Source of the DNA: Collimonas humicola
GTDB lineage: Bacteria > Pseudomonadota > Gammaproteobacteria > Burkholderiales > Burkholderiaceae_D
Assembly (NCBI RefSeq): GCF_018304945.1
Contig: NZ_JAGQEE010000001.1
Span: 186,001 to 250,000 of the forward strand
Direction of reading: 5' to 3'
DNA length: 64,000 nucleotides
The notes below the pieces were generated by a model that was not told the DNA's origin, searched no databases, and saw only the letters and a program-made list of their open reading frames with translations. Below are positions 33,411-43,628 of the stretch, in pieces. Positions within the stretch are counted from its first letter, which is position 1, and every line of letters begins with the position of its first letter. Made by a program: the position numbers and the translations under genes.

Positions 33411-36400
33411 CTATGTAGCTGCTGCCGGCCGAGCCGGCAGCAATATCTCCACCGCATGCTCGCGCTTGTCGTCGATCAGCGCAATCGCGGCGTCCGTCTG
33501 CATCGCGCCGTCGACCTTGATGTAGCTGGCGACGCCATCGGCGACACCCTGGTGCAGCACTATCTGATAGGTGGTGTCGCGATAGCGGTAGGCCAGGCGG
33601 CAGGATGTCCAGTTGTCCGGCAAGCAGGGCGCTACGTACAGCTTATCGCCGGCCAGGCGCAGGCCGAGCAGCGATTCGACGATCAGGCGATACATCCATC
33701 CAGCCGATCCGGTATACCAGGTCCAGCCGCCGCGGCCGACGTGCGGTACGCCGGCATAGACGTCGGCGGCGACCACGTAGGGCTCGACCTTGTACCTGGC
33801 GATCTTGCTTGCAGTCTTGCCGTGGCCGAGCGGATTGATCAGCCGCATCAGTTCCCAGGCGCGTTTCTGGTCGCCCAGCTTGGCGAAAGCCATCACGGTC
33901 CAGATTGCCGCGTGGGTGTACTGGCCGCCGTTCTCACGCACGCCGGGTACGTAGCCGCGGATGTAGCCGGGGTTCTGGTCGGATTTGTCGAACGGCGGAT
34001 CGAGCAGCTGGATGATGCCGTCCTTGCGCCGCACCAGGCGTTCATCCACCGCCTGCATCGCCATCAGGCTGCGCTGGGGATCGCCGCCGCCGGACAGCAC
34101 CGACCAGCTTTGCGAAATCGAATCGATCTGGCATTCGACATTCTTGGCAGAGCCGAGCGGCGTGCCGTCGTCGAAATAGGCGCGCCGGTACCAGGCGCCG
34201 TCCCAGCCGTTGGCGGCGATGTTTTTCTTCAGCTTCGCGGCCTCAGCCCGGCAACGCTCGGCGAAGGCCTGGTCCTGGCGGCCGGCGGCGATTTCGGTAA
34301 AACTGGTCAGGACCTCGTACAGGAAGAAGCTGAGCCAGACGCTTTCGCCTTTGCCCTTTTCGCCGACCTTGTCCATGCCGTCGTTCCAGTCGCACGAACC
34401 CATCAGCGATAGCCCATGCGCACCGAAGCGCAAGCCGTGTTCGATGGCGCGCACGCAATGGGCATACAGCGTCGCCACCTCGCTGGAGCGGCCCGGCAGG
34501 TCGTAGTAGGAATCTTCATCCGGGTTCACTGCCCGTCCTTCCAGGAAGTGCGCGGTTTCGTCCAGCACGGTAATGTCACCGGTGGTGCTGACATAGCGAT
34601 GCACCGCCAGCGGCAGCCACAGGAAATCGTCGGAACAATGGGTGCGGACGCCGCGGTCGGTGGGCGGATGCCACCAGTGCTGGACATCGCCTTCGATGAA
34701 CTGGTGGGCGGCGCACAGCAGCAGATGCTCGCGCAGCAGCTGCGGCTGGCTATGCACCAGGGCCATGGCGTCCTGCAGCTGGTCGCGGAAGCCGAACGCG
34801 CCGCCCGACTGGTAGTAGCCGCTGCGCGCCCACATGCGGCAAGAAATCACCTGATACATCAGCCAGCCGTTGGCCAGCAGGTTCAGCGCCGGGTCCGGCG
34901 TTTCTATCTGTATTGCACCCAGGGTACGCTCCCAGAACGCATGGACCGCTTGCAACGCCGTTTGCGCCGCAGCTGCGCCGCGGCGACGTTGCAGCAGCTC
35001 GCCCAGGTTGTCGTGATGGCTATCGGCGACGCCGAGCATGAACACGATTTCTCGCTGCTGGCCGGGACTGAGTTCGAACTTCTGCTGGATCGCGGCGCAA
35101 GGATCGAGTCCGGCGCCGACCTTGCCCGACAAGCGTATCCGTTCCATCGCCGCCGGGCTTTGCAGGGAACCGTTGCGGCCGATGAATTCGTAGCGGTCGC
35201 CGCTGACGCTGCGGACACTAGCGTCGACATCGAAGAAGGCGGTGCGGTCGGGGAATTCGGTGTTGTAGCGATTGCGCGCCAGCAGGGCGCCGCTGGCAGG
35301 ATCGATTTCAGTGACGATATGCATCACCGACTTTGGGCGCAATTCGCCCAGCACCCATTCGGCATAGCCGGTGGCGGACAGCTTGCGCACCCCATCCGAT
35401 TCGTTGCGCACGCGCAGCACGGAGTATTTGACCGGGGCATCGATAGCGACATAGACCGTCAGTTCAGAGACGATGCCTTCCTCGATATGCTCGAAGACGC
35501 TGTAGCCGAAACCGTGGCGCGTCACATAGCCGCCGGCGCCGCGGCGCGGCAATGGCGCCGGCGACCAATAGCGGCCGCTTTCTTCGTCGCGCAGGTAGAA
35601 GGCTTCGCCGCCGCTATCGCTGACCGGATCGTTGGCCCAGGGAGTCAGGCGGAATTCGTGGGCGTTCTCGCCCCAGGTGTAGGCTTGTCCGCTTTCGGAA
35701 ACGACCGTGCCGAACTGCGGATTGGCGATCACGTTGCTCCATGGCGCCGGCGTGGTTTGCGTGGGCGAGGTGGCGATGACATATTCGCGGCCGTCGGCGC
35801 TGAAGCCGCCCAGGCCGTTTGCCATCAGCAGCTGTCGGCTGGCCAGGGCCAGCCCGTCGGGCACGCTGAATGCTTGCGGCCGGAGTGTCGGCGTCAGGCG
35901 CGGCACCCGGATCTCCATCAGGTCGCGGCGGTTGATCTGTTCGGCCAGCGTGCCGCGGCTGTCGGTCAGGATCACCCGCGCCACAGCCTTGAACAGGATC
36001 CGGTCTTCGTCGGAAATCTGGTCCACCAGCCGCAGGAAAATGCCGCCCGGGCGGTCGATTGCATTGGCGCCGGTGACCGAGGAAATCAAGCCCATGATCT
36101 GTTCCTGCAACAGCTGGCGGTAGCCGGCATGGTCTTCGTTCCAGATCACCAGGTCGACCGCCAGCCCTTTCGAGCGCCAGTAGGCATGGGCTTGCACCAG
36201 TTGCCGCACCAGTTCGATATTCTCCTTGCTCTTGATCTGCACCAGCACGATCGGCAGGTCGCCGGAAATGGCGTAGCCCCACAGGCCCGACTGCCCGCGA
36301 TGGTTGCGGATCAGCACGCTGGCGTCGGCGCGCAGCAGCGGGTTGACAAAGATCACCGAATTCGCCAGGCGGCCATACAGCTGGGCGTCGGCCTCGCTGG

Positions 36401-39400
36401 CGTTAAGCTGGCGCAGCACCACCTGGCTATGCGGCCAGGACAGTTCGACCACGCGGTCGGCCAGATGGCGGTCCTGGTATTTTTCGATCAGGCCGAGGCA
36501 GATATCGCGCGAGTCGGCGATGCCGGTCACCATGTCGATGGTGACCACCTGTTCCGGCTCCAGCGTGATCTGGCAGCGGATCGCCACGATCGGATCGAGC
36601 ACCGGCCCGGCGCTGCCGCCGAGGGGGCCGGGCTTGCGCATGGCTTGCGGCGCCGCGACGGTGTTGCCGCGGCCGAGGAATTCCATGCGGTCGGTCTCGT
36701 ACGATACCGCATCCAGTTCCGCGCCGTGGATCGCCATCAGATGGAACATCCAGGGCATTTTCTCGTTCATCGAACGCGGCCGGCGGGTGCACAGGATGGC
36801 GCGTTGCGGACCGAGGATCTCGGTCTGCACGAACAGGTTGCTGAAGGCCGGGTGGGTGGCGTCGGCCGGCGCAGGCGCCAGCACCACCTCGGCATAGCTG
36901 GTGATGTCGATGGTCCTGTGCGTGCGCGAGCGGTTGATGATGCGGGTCCGGCGCAATTCGATATCGTCCTCCTGCGACACCACGATCTCGGTGTGCATGT
37001 CGAGATTGTTGTCGCGCCGGCGGAATTCCGCCCGGCCTTCGGAAAAGATCACCTCGTAATTCCTGGGCGGCGCCAGTGTCGGCTGGTAAGCGGTCGACCA
37101 GAAGTAGGCGCTGTCTTCGTTGCTGCTTTCGTCGACGTCGCGCACGTAGCAGAAGGCGCCCCAGTTGTCGCGCGTGCTGTCTTCGCGCCAGCGGGTGACC
37201 GCCAGGTCGTTCCAGCGGCTGTGGCCGCCGCCGGCGCTGGTGACCATCACATGGTAGCGGCCGTTCGACAGCAGCTGGATTTCCGGCGTACGCGGATCGG
37301 TGCGCTGCAAGACGCGCATCTGTATGCCCTGGTCGCCGCCCGCGGTGCGGATATCGGCCAGGTCGGAGGTGTTGGAATAAGTCGCGCTGGCTTTGGGCAC
37401 GCGCTCGTGCAGCAGGGACATGGTGGCCTGGAACAGGGGATCGGATTCGAAGCGCTTTTGCATGGGGCGGTCGAGCAGCAGGTAGGCCAGCGCCAGGAGT
37501 CCCATGCCCTGGTGATGCGCCATGAAGGAGCGGATCACGGCATTGTTCTGTCCGCGCGGCAGGCGCGATGGCGTGTAGTCGATGGCTTCAAAGAAGCCGT
37601 ACTCGCCTTCGAACCCTTCCGCCGCCAGTTGCTGCAGGTTGCTGCACGCCTGTTCCGGCGCCACCATCAGGGCCATCATCGAGGCGTAGGGAGCGATCAC
37701 CAGGTCGTCGCCCAGGCCGCGCTTGAAGCCCAGGCCCGGCACGCCGAACGCGCGGTATTGATAATTGAGGCTGGCATCGAAGGTGTGGTAGCCCGATTCT
37801 GAAATGCCCCACGGCACGTTGCGCTGGGCGCCGTACTCGATCTGGCGCTTGATGGCGGAGTCGTAGGTCTGGTCCAGCAGGGTATTGGCGAAAGTCGGCA
37901 TCACCAGCAGCGGCATCAGGTATTCGAACATCGACCCGCTCCACGACAGCAGGATCGGCTCGCCGCCGGCGATGGTCAGCTGGCGGCCGAGGGCGAACCA
38001 GCTTTCCTGCGGCAGCTGGCCCTGGGCGATGGCGATGAAGGTCGTCATGCGGGCTTCCGAGGCCAGCAGATCGTAGAAGCTGAGGTCGCGCCGGCGTTCG
38101 CTGACGTTGTAGCCGATCGCCAGCAGATGGGTGGCGGGATCGTACAGGAAACCGTACTCCATCCTGGCGAACTCTTCGGCCTGGGTCGCCAGCTGCTCGA
38201 TCAGCAGGATGTTTTCACTGGCGCGCCTGCTGCCTTCGGCCAGCAGGCGCTGCAGCGTGGACAGGCGTTCGATCTGCGGTACATTGCCTTGCTCGGCCAG
38301 CTTTCTTTCAAATTTCCCGGTCAACTCCGTATGCAGGCGCGCGAGCTGGCGCAAGGTCGGGATCTGGTCGAGCTCGGGAAAGTCGTCCAGCCAGTCCGCC
38401 GGCGCCAGCATCCGGCCCCATGGCGCCAGCTGATCGAGTTCTTCCTGCGCTTCCCGGCACTGGCTGGCGAGCGCGCGCGCCCAGACGTTGAGCTGGGTAT
38501 CGGGCACGGCGTCAAGCCCGGCAACAAAGCTGGTCGCACAATGGCTCAGGCGTTGCAGGAAATCGTGGGCCACGGTCAAGGTGGCAGGCGTGGACTGGCA
38601 GGCCGAATCGAGATCTTTTTCGAACTGGACCAGCTTGGCCAGCGGGCCGCCGCCGGCGGTGTCGCGCAGGATTTCGTAAGTGTCGCGCAAGCCCGGAAAG
38701 ACGCGCGCGCCGATGATGGCGCTGTCCAGCAAGCCTTCCAGGCCGGGGCGCAGCGTCAGCAGATGCCCGGCCAGGTTGCCGCTGTCCACGGTCGAGACAT
38801 AGATGGGGTGCAGCGGTCTCAGGTACTGGGTGTCGTACCAGTTGTAGAAATGGCCCTGGTAGCGTTCCAGGGCGGCGAGGGTCTGAAAGGTGTTCTGGGT
38901 GCGTATGATCAGTTGCCCCGCCGGGATGTAGCCAAAGTCGTAGGCTGCCAGATTGGCCAGCAGCGACAGGCCGATATTGGTCGGCGAGGTACGCCGCGCC
39001 ACCACGGCGACAGGGTGTTCCTGGACATTGTCCAGCGGCAGCCAGTTGTCTTCCGGACCGACATAGGTTTCAAAGAAGAGCCATATCTTGCGCGACAGCG
39101 AACGCAGGAATTGCGTTTGCTCGCTAGTCAGCTGCGCCTGGCGGCGGACGACAGGCTGGCTGATCCACCAGGCGATGAAGGGCGACGCCAGCCATAGCAG
39201 CAGGATAGGAGCGGCGGCTGGCAGCGCCGGCGGCTGGGCGACGCTCAGGCAGGCGGTTGCCGCGGCGGCGATGGCGGGGGCGATCCACATGTCGCGAAAA
39301 TAGGACAGCAGGCCGTTGCCGGACTGGCGGCTGGTTTCGCTGGAGGGTTGCCATTCCAGCAGTTTCCTGTGCGTGACCAGTATCCGCCACTGGGTGCGGA

Positions 39401-42188
39401 TCACGGCGTCCAGATTGACGGCGGCTTCATAGGGCAGAAAAATCAGCGTCAGCGCCGCATGGCTGAAATGCTGGCCGGCGGCTTTCAGGGTGGCTGAGAA
39501 ATGCTGGCGCAGCAAGACGTCGGCAGGCTTGCGCAGCAGGCTGACGATGCTGGCGCAGATCGATGGAATCAGGATGATCGCCAGCACCGCGCCGCTCCAG
39601 AACCAGGCCGATGGCAGCAGCCAGCCGGCCAGCAGCAAGGCCGTCAGCGCAAACGGCGCCATGCTGCGGCGCAGGTTGTCGAACAGCTTCCAGCGCGACA
39701 AGGCGGACAGCGGATTGCGGTGGCGCAGGATCTTGCCGCTCGCCGGATCGCGCGCGCCCGGCACGCTGGGCAGCAGCCAGGAAGCGATCTGCCAGTCGCC
39801 GCGTATCCAGCGATGGCGGCGGCGGACGTCGGCGCTGTAGCGGGACGGATACTGCTCATACAGCTGGACGTCGCTCAGCAGGCCGGCGCGGGCATAGCAG
39901 CCTTCCAGCAGATCGTGGCTGAGCACCCGGTTTTCCGGCATGCGCTTGCCCAGCACCTGCTCGAAGGCATCGATGTCGTAGATCCCCTTGCCGACGAAAG
40001 AACCTTCGCCGAACACGTCCTGGTATACATCCGAGACGGTGCGGGTGTAGGGATCGATGCCGATCTCGCCGCCGCACAGCAGTTCATAGCGCGACGCCGA
40101 GGCGCTCGGCAGGCTGACCGCCACTCGCGGCTGCAGGATGCCGTAGCCGTCGACCACGCGTTCGCGGCTGGCGTCATACTGCGGCCGGTTCAGCGGATGG
40201 GCCATGGTGGCGACGAACTGCCTGGCGGCGTCGCGCGGCAATTCCGTATCGGTATCCAGCGTGATGACGTAGCGGACGTTGCTGAGGCTGTCGGTATCGC
40301 CGGCAATCAGCGAATAGGCATCTGCTTCGCCGCCGCGCAGGAAGGCGTTCAGGTCGGCCAGCTTGCCGCGCTTGCGTTCGTACCCCATCCATGTTTTTTC
40401 CTGCGGGTTCCAGCGCCGCGGACGATGCAGCAGCAGGAAACGGTCGTCATGGGCCTTGCTGTATTCCTGGCGGTATTTCTGGTTCAGTTCGGTAATATTA
40501 TTATTGATATGTTCCAGCAGGCTGTCTTCGCCGGCCAGGTTTTCGCTGTCGGCATCCGCGAAATCGGTGAGCAGGCAGAAGCGCAGGTTGTCATCGCGGT
40601 TGGCGAGGTAGCGCACCTCCAGCGTTTCGGTCAGCTCGTCGATGTTTTGCCGGGTGAACAGCATGGTGGGCACCACTACCAGCGTACGCGACTCACGCGG
40701 TATGCCTTCCGAGAAATCCATGCGCGGCAGCGGCCGCGGCACCGTGATCAGCGTGGCGAACCAGTTGACCATGGCCAGCGCCAGCTGGCTGGCGGCGAGC
40801 AGCGCGACGATTGCCAGCCCCGCCAGCTGCCAGTCGCCGGCGCCGTCGGCATAAGTCCTGGCAAGCATCAGGCCGGCCACCAGCAGGCTCAGCAGCAAGA
40901 TGCTGGCGAGGTACGCCGCCAGCGGCGAATCGCGGCCGGCGCTGCGCAGCCGTTCCGGCAACGGCGGCCTGTAAGCGGTTGCCGCCTCCAGCTGCGGCAA
41001 GCCTTTGCCAATCAGGTAATAGCCGACATGGCTGCTGCGCGTTTCGTTGTCGCCCGGCTGCATATTGGCTGCCGCCAGCCGCAGCGCCTGCTGCGCTACT
41101 TCGATTTCGGACATGCGGCTGTGCTTGGCGAGCTTTTCAACCACATGGCGGTAGCAGTCGCGCGTGGCGAAATCCATGCGCGCATAGACATCGCCCGGGT
41201 CCTTGCGCAAGGTATGGTCGACCATGCTCATGGTTTCGACGAATTCGCGCCAGTCCATGGCGCCCAGGAAGCGCAGGCTGCCGATGCTGTTGCTGATGGA
41301 GACCTGGTCGGCGGCCTGTTGCTGGGTTTCGGACTGGACCAGCTGTTCAATGGTGTGGCCGGATTCGTTCAGGCGCTGAGACAGCCAGGTCATGGGCAGC
41401 GTCAGCGCCGGGCTCTGTCCTTGCAGGCGCCGCACCAGCTCGGCTACGAAGGAGCTGTCGAGCGGTGGATTGGAGCGTGCCATGTCAGCCACCAGCAGGA
41501 TCAGGTTGCTGGGATCGTTTTCGGCGCTTTCCGCCATCGCGTCGGCCCAGGATTCTGCCAGGTTGCGGTTGAGGCGGGTCTGCGCCAAGTGGGCGGCGAC
41601 CCGCCGCAGGTTCTCGATCAAGGCCAGGCGCAGCATGATGGGAATCGCCCACAGCTCGCCCAGCGTCAGCGGCGCCACCTGCTGGTAGGCAGCGACGAAG
41701 CGGCTCAGGTTTTCCGGATCGACGCGGCCGTCGCCGTGTGAAATGGTTTCCAGCGCGATATCGTACACGCGCGGGCGGCCGGCGGAATTGCCGCGCAGCA
41801 GGCGCGGCAATGCGCGGCTGTAGTTTTTCGGCAGGTGCCGTTTGGCGGTGCGGATCTGTTCTTCGATCAGGTAAAAATTGTCGAGCAGCCATTCCGCCGC
41901 CGGCGTTACCTGGCGGCCGATTTTGATGGCCTCGGTCAGCTGGCTGCAGGCATCGATGATGACGCTTTCGTTTTCGGCCAGGCGCGCCAGCAGCTGGTCG
42001 CGGCCGCGTTCCGGGCTGAGCTTGTGCGCATTGGCCAGGATGCGGCCGTGCTGCTCCATTTGCAGGGCGCTGAACAATTCGGCGCGCAAGGGAAGCTCGT
42101 CATCGTCCCGGCCGCCGCCATTATCCGAGCGTAGCGCGGTTTTAATGCCGAGCAGGTAATCGAATACGGATTTGTGGTCTGTTTTCAA
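33411..42188 (-). CDS. ndvB: Cyclic beta-1,2-glucan synthase (NdvB/ChvB family)
   Basis: A 2925-residue multidomain inner-membrane enzyme that makes cyclic beta-1,2-glucan from UDP-glucose, a periplasmic osmoprotectant and host-interaction glucan. Order: N-terminal helical region; membrane helices (about 415-480); GT84 glycosyltransferase domain with the metal motif in LDTDTELPRDAARQF (about 645), LLEGCYARAGLLSD (about 765) and RHRWIRGDWQ (about 790); more helices (about 835-1010); a glycoamylase-like domain (about 1300-1600, GFKRGLGDDLVIAPYASMMA); and a C-terminal GH94-type phosphorylase domain controlling length, with SCDWNDGMDKVGEKGKGESV (about 2600). Full length for the family. The start is a TTG at 42188, with a stop codon five codons upstream. 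It is divergent from a cluster with phosphoglucomutase. Confidence 0.95.
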   Translation of the reverse strand: MKTDHKSVFDYLLGIKTALRSDNGGGRDDDELPLRAELFSALQMEQHGRILANAHKLSPERGRDQLLARLAENESVIIDACSQLTEAIKIGRQVTPAAEWLLDNFYLIEEQIRTAKRHLPKNYSRALPRLLRGNSAGRPRVYDIALETISHGDGRVDPENLSRFVAAYQQVAPLTLGELWAIPIMLRLALIENLRRVAAHLAQTRLNRNLAESWADAMAESAENDPSNLILLVADMARSNPPLDSSFVAELVRRLQGQSPALTLPMTWLSQRLNESGHTIEQLVQSETQQQAADQVSISNSIGSLRFLGAMDWREFVETMSMVDHTLRKDPGDVYARMDFATRDCYRHVVEKLAKHSRMSEIEVAQQALRLAAANMQPGDNETRSSHVGYYLIGKGLPQLEAATAYRPPLPERLRSAGRDSPLAAYLASILLLSLLVAGLMLARTYADGAGDWQLAGLAIVALLAASQLALAMVNWFATLITVPRPLPRMDFSEGIPRESRTLVVVPTMLFTRQNIDELTETLEVRYLANRDDNLRFCLLTDFADADSENLAGEDSLLEHINNNITELNQKYRQEYSKAHDDRFLLLHRPRRWNPQEKTWMGYERKRGKLADLNAFLRGGEADAYSLIAGDTDSLSNVRYVITLDTDTELPRDAARQFVATMAHPLNRPQYDASRERVVDGYGILQPRVAVSLPSASASRYELLCGGEIGIDPYTRTVSDVYQDVFGEGSFVGKGIYDIDAFEQVLGKRMPENRVLSHDLLEGCYARAGLLSDVQLYEQYPSRYSADVRRRHRWIRGDWQIASWLLPSVPGARDPASGKILRHRNPLSALSRWKLFDNLRRSMAPFALTALLLAGWLLPSAWFWSGAVLAIILIPSICASIVSLLRKPADVLLRQHFSATLKAAGQHFSHAALTLIFLPYEAAVNLDAVIRTQWRILVTHRKLLEWQPSSETSRQSGNGLLSYFRDMWIAPAIAAAATACLSVAQPPALPAAAPILLLWLASPFIAWWISQPVVRRQAQLTSEQTQFLRSLSRKIWLFFETYVGPEDNWLPLDNVQEHPVAVVARRTSPTNIGLSLLANLAAYDFGYIPAGQLIIRTQNTFQTLAALERYQGHFYNWYDTQYLRPLHPIYVSTVDSGNLAGHLLTLRPGLEGLLDSAIIGARVFPGLRDTYEILRDTAGGGPLAKLVQFEKDLDSACQSTPATLTVAHDFLQRLSHCATSFVAGLDAVPDTQLNVWARALASQCREAQEELDQLAPWGRMLAPADWLDDFPELDQIPTLRQLARLHTELTGKFERKLAEQGNVPQIERLSTLQRLLAEGSRRASENILLIEQLATQAEEFARMEYGFLYDPATHLLAIGYNVSERRRDLSFYDLLASEARMTTFIAIAQGQLPQESWFALGRQLTIAGGEPILLSWSGSMFEYLMPLLVMPTFANTLLDQTYDSAIKRQIEYGAQRNVPWGISESGYHTFDASLNYQYRAFGVPGLGFKRGLGDDLVIAPYASMMALMVAPEQACSNLQQLAAEGFEGEYGFFEAIDYTPSRLPRGQNNAVIRSFMAHHQGMGLLALAYLLLDRPMQKRFESDPLFQATMSLLHERVPKASATYSNTSDLADIRTAGGDQGIQMRVLQRTDPRTPEIQLLSNGRYHVMVTSAGGGHSRWNDLAVTRWREDSTRDNWGAFCYVRDVDESSNEDSAYFWSTAYQPTLAPPRNYEVIFSEGRAEFRRRDNNLDMHTEIVVSQEDDIELRRTRIINRSRTHRTIDITSYAEVVLAPAPADATHPAFSNLFVQTEILGPQRAILCTRRPRSMNEKMPWMFHLMAIHGAELDAVSYETDRMEFLGRGNTVAAPQAMRKPGPLGGSAGPVLDPIVAIRCQITLEPEQVVTIDMVTGIADSRDICLGLIEKYQDRHLADRVVELSWPHSQVVLRQLNASEADAQLYGRLANSVIFVNPLLRADASVLIRNHRGQSGLWGYAISGDLPIVLVQIKSKENIELVRQLVQAHAYWRSKGLAVDLVIWNEDHAGYRQLLQEQIMGLISSVTGANAIDRPGGIFLRLVDQISDEDRILFKAVARVILTDSRGTLAEQINRRDLMEIRVPRLTPTLRPQAFSVPDGLALASRQLLMANGLGGFSADGREYVIATSPTQTTPAPWSNVIANPQFGTVVSESGQAYTWGENAHEFRLTPWANDPVSDSGGEAFYLRDEESGRYWSPAPLPRRGAGGYVTRHGFGYSVFEHIEEGIVSELTVYVAIDAPVKYSVLRVRNESDGVRKLSATGYAEWVLGELRPKSVMHIVTEIDPASGALLARNRYNTEFPDRTAFFDVDASVRSVSGDRYEFIGRNGSLQSPAAMERIRLSGKVGAGLDPCAAIQQKFELSPGQQREIVFMLGVADSHHDNLGELLQRRRGAAAAQTALQAVHAFWERTLGAIQIETPDPALNLLANGWLMYQVISCRMWARSGYYQSGGAFGFRDQLQDAMALVHSQPQLLREHLLLCAAHQFIEGDVQHWWHPPTDRGVRTHCSDDFLWLPLAVHRYVSTTGDITVLDETAHFLEGRAVNPDEDSYYDLPGRSSEVATLYAHCVRAIEHGLRFGAHGLSLMGSCDWNDGMDKVGEKGKGESVWLSFFLYEVLTSFTEIAAGRQDQAFAERCRAEAAKLKKNIAANGWDGAWYRRAYFDDGTPLGSAKNVECQIDSISQSWSVLSGGGDPQRSLMAMQAVDERLVRRKDGIIQLLDPPFDKSDQNPGYIRGYVPGVRENGGQYTHAAIWTVMAFAKLGDQKRAWELMRLINPLGHGKTASKIARYKVEPYVVAADVYAGVPHVGRGGWTWYTGSAGWMYRLIVESLLGLRLAGDKLYVAPCLPDNWTSCRLAYRYRDTTYQIVLHQGVADGVASYIKVDGAMQTDAAIALIDDKREHAVEILLPARPAAAT

Positions 42189-42675
42189 TTCTGGTATTTC
42201 TATTTTTATAACGAAAAAGAACCGGATCGCAGGGCGCGGAAGAGTTTGCAGTGATCAGATTCTGGCCCTGCTGGATATCGCTTCTGGCAAGCGGAAGGGC
42301 GCCGCGTCAGGAGAAGACGTTCGACAGGGGACGGTAGAAATGCGGCCCGCAGGAGATACGTGACAGTACTGGCGCCGGCAGCGCGGATTGCTGACCTGCG
42401 GACCGTCCTACGTTTTACAGATTAGCAGATTCTCGGACGAAGCTCCAAGCCAAGCGCCCGGAGGAATGGCAGGACCTGGCGCTCTGGTGCGCTGAGGCAC
42501 ATCGCTTGGCAGCATGATGTCTTGCGGGAACAGCAAGCCTATTTGCGGGCGGGCAGATGCTTGTGTGCGCTGCCGTACGGAATGCGGGCATTTGCGGGGC
42601 TATCCTGCATATAGCCGACAGTGCATCGGCAGCAGGCGCAAGAATATTGAACAGTCGCACATACTGGAGCCCAGC
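42189..42675. other. Intergenic region between ndvB and the RcnB-like gene
   Basis: These 487 bases separate the divergent ndvB and RcnB-like genes and must contain both promoters. Opposite-strand open frames here look like chance reading. I saw no clear promoter, repeat or RNA gene. Confidence 0.4.
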
Positions 42676-43140
42676 ATGAAAACGAAAACAGTTGTCTCCG
42701 CCATCATGGCGATGTCGCTGCTCACGAGCGGCCTGGCGTTCGGCCAGGAACGTGACAGGCCGGCGCAGCGCTACGATCAGCAGCAGCGCAACGATGATCA
42801 GCAACGTAACGATCAGGACCGGCAGCCGGATCGCCGGGATTACAATGACCAGCGCCGCCAGCCGGATCGTGGCAATTACAACGATCAGCGTCGTCAGCCG
42901 GATCGCCGCGATTACGGTGACCAGCGCCGCGACGAGCGCGGAGCCGGTCCCGACCACGCGTTCTATCGGGGCCAGCGGCTGCCGCCAGAATACCGCGGCC
43001 GCCAGTACGTGGTCGACGACTGGCGCGCTCACCACCTGAATGCGCCGCCGCGCGGCTATCATTGGGTGCAGACCGGCGGCGACTATGTGCTGGTGGCGAT
43101 ATCCACAGGCATCATCTTGCAGATGTTGTTGGGTAACTGA
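42676..43140 (+). CDS. RcnB family periplasmic protein
   Basis: A 154-residue exported protein with signal peptide TKTVVSAIMAMSLLTSGLAF cleaved near FG|QER. A long polar middle, rich in Gln, Asn, Asp and Arg, contains three 12-residue repeats of the type QPDRRDYNDQRR. The C-terminal domain, YRGQRLPPEYRGRQYVVDDW then RAHHLNAPPRGYHWV and GDYVLVAISTGIILQ, is the RcnB-like (PF11776) fold, whose E. coli founder helps nickel and cobalt homeostasis. Many members act in general envelope stress, so the metal role is not assured. It is the gene next to ndvB across the divergent promoter. Confidence 0.85.
   Translation: MKTKTVVSAIMAMSLLTSGLAFGQERDRPAQRYDQQQRNDDQQRNDQDRQPDRRDYNDQRRQPDRGNYNDQRRQPDRRDYGDQRRDERGAGPDHAFYRGQRLPPEYRGRQYVVDDWRAHHLNAPPRGYHWVQTGGDYVLVAISTGIILQMLLGN
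42823..42930 (+). repeat. Three 36-bp tandem repeats in the RcnB-like gene
   Basis: Units start at 42823, 42859 and 42895, each opening with CAGCCGGATCG and coding a 12-residue Arg/Asp/Gln-rich segment. Units differ by a few bases. Changes in copy number would keep the frame. Confidence 0.9.
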
Positions 43141-43628
43141 CAAATACAGCCAAGTGCATTTCAGCAGCAAGCCTGAAGAAATTCTCCGCGCCCATTTGAG
43201 CGCGGGGGATTTTGCTTTGTGCCGTCGCTGCGTAGGGGAGTCGCATTATTATCCAAGTGTCATGAGCATGGTCAGCACCGCCGCAGTCATGACGGCGGCG
43301 CTGGTGATCAGGCGCGGCATCGTGGCCGGCGAGCAGCGTCGCTGTCAGGATGACGACGTTCAGGCCGGAGACGCCGCTGCCCGGTGCGGCGAACCGGAGG
43401 CCGCACACGCCGGTCCCGAGTTCATATACACTGGCCGAGGAGCAAAGGAATTCTTTGGAAGATCGGCGCGCGGGTTCGCTTTTCCTACTTTCAAATGCGG
43501 GGTTGTCGGACACGCGATGGCGCTGCAATTGTTTACAGTGTTGAAAACTGGAAAAACGTGATCTGATCGGAAGCGCTTTGGTGTTTATCTGCCGCCCGGA
43601 TTTCCCCTGCTACCGTCTGGAGACTGCC
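43141..43628. other. Intergenic region after the RcnB-like gene
   Basis: These 488 bases contain a candidate terminator near their left end (43184-43214). The rest has open frames on several strands that look like chance, with no ribosome site or family match that I can see. Confidence 0.4.
43184..43214 (+). terminator. Candidate terminator after the RcnB-like gene
   Basis: CCGCGC (43186-43191) pairs with GCGCGG (43200-43205) across an 8-base loop and is followed by GGGATTTTGCTTT. It lies about 45 bases after the stop codon at 43140. Confidence 0.5.

Noticed and set aside
34416-37802. 1128-codon open frame on the plus strand across the glucan synthase gene
   Set aside because: It is antisense to the well-supported ndvB gene and has low-complexity Ala/Arg/Val composition typical of high-GC shadow frames, with no recognisable domain.
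39501-41741. 746-codon plus-strand frame inside ndvB
   Set aside because: Shadow of the minus-strand coding sequence; rich in Ala, Gln and Arg with no motif or ribosome site.
42415-43170. 251-codon minus-strand frame opposite the RcnB-like gene
   Set aside because: Its Val/Ile/Ala-rich repeats come from the antisense of the Arg/Asp repeats of the real gene.
43040-43561. 173-codon plus-strand frame after the RcnB-like gene
   Set aside because: Begins inside the RcnB-like gene, crosses its candidate terminator and shows no domain or ribosome site.
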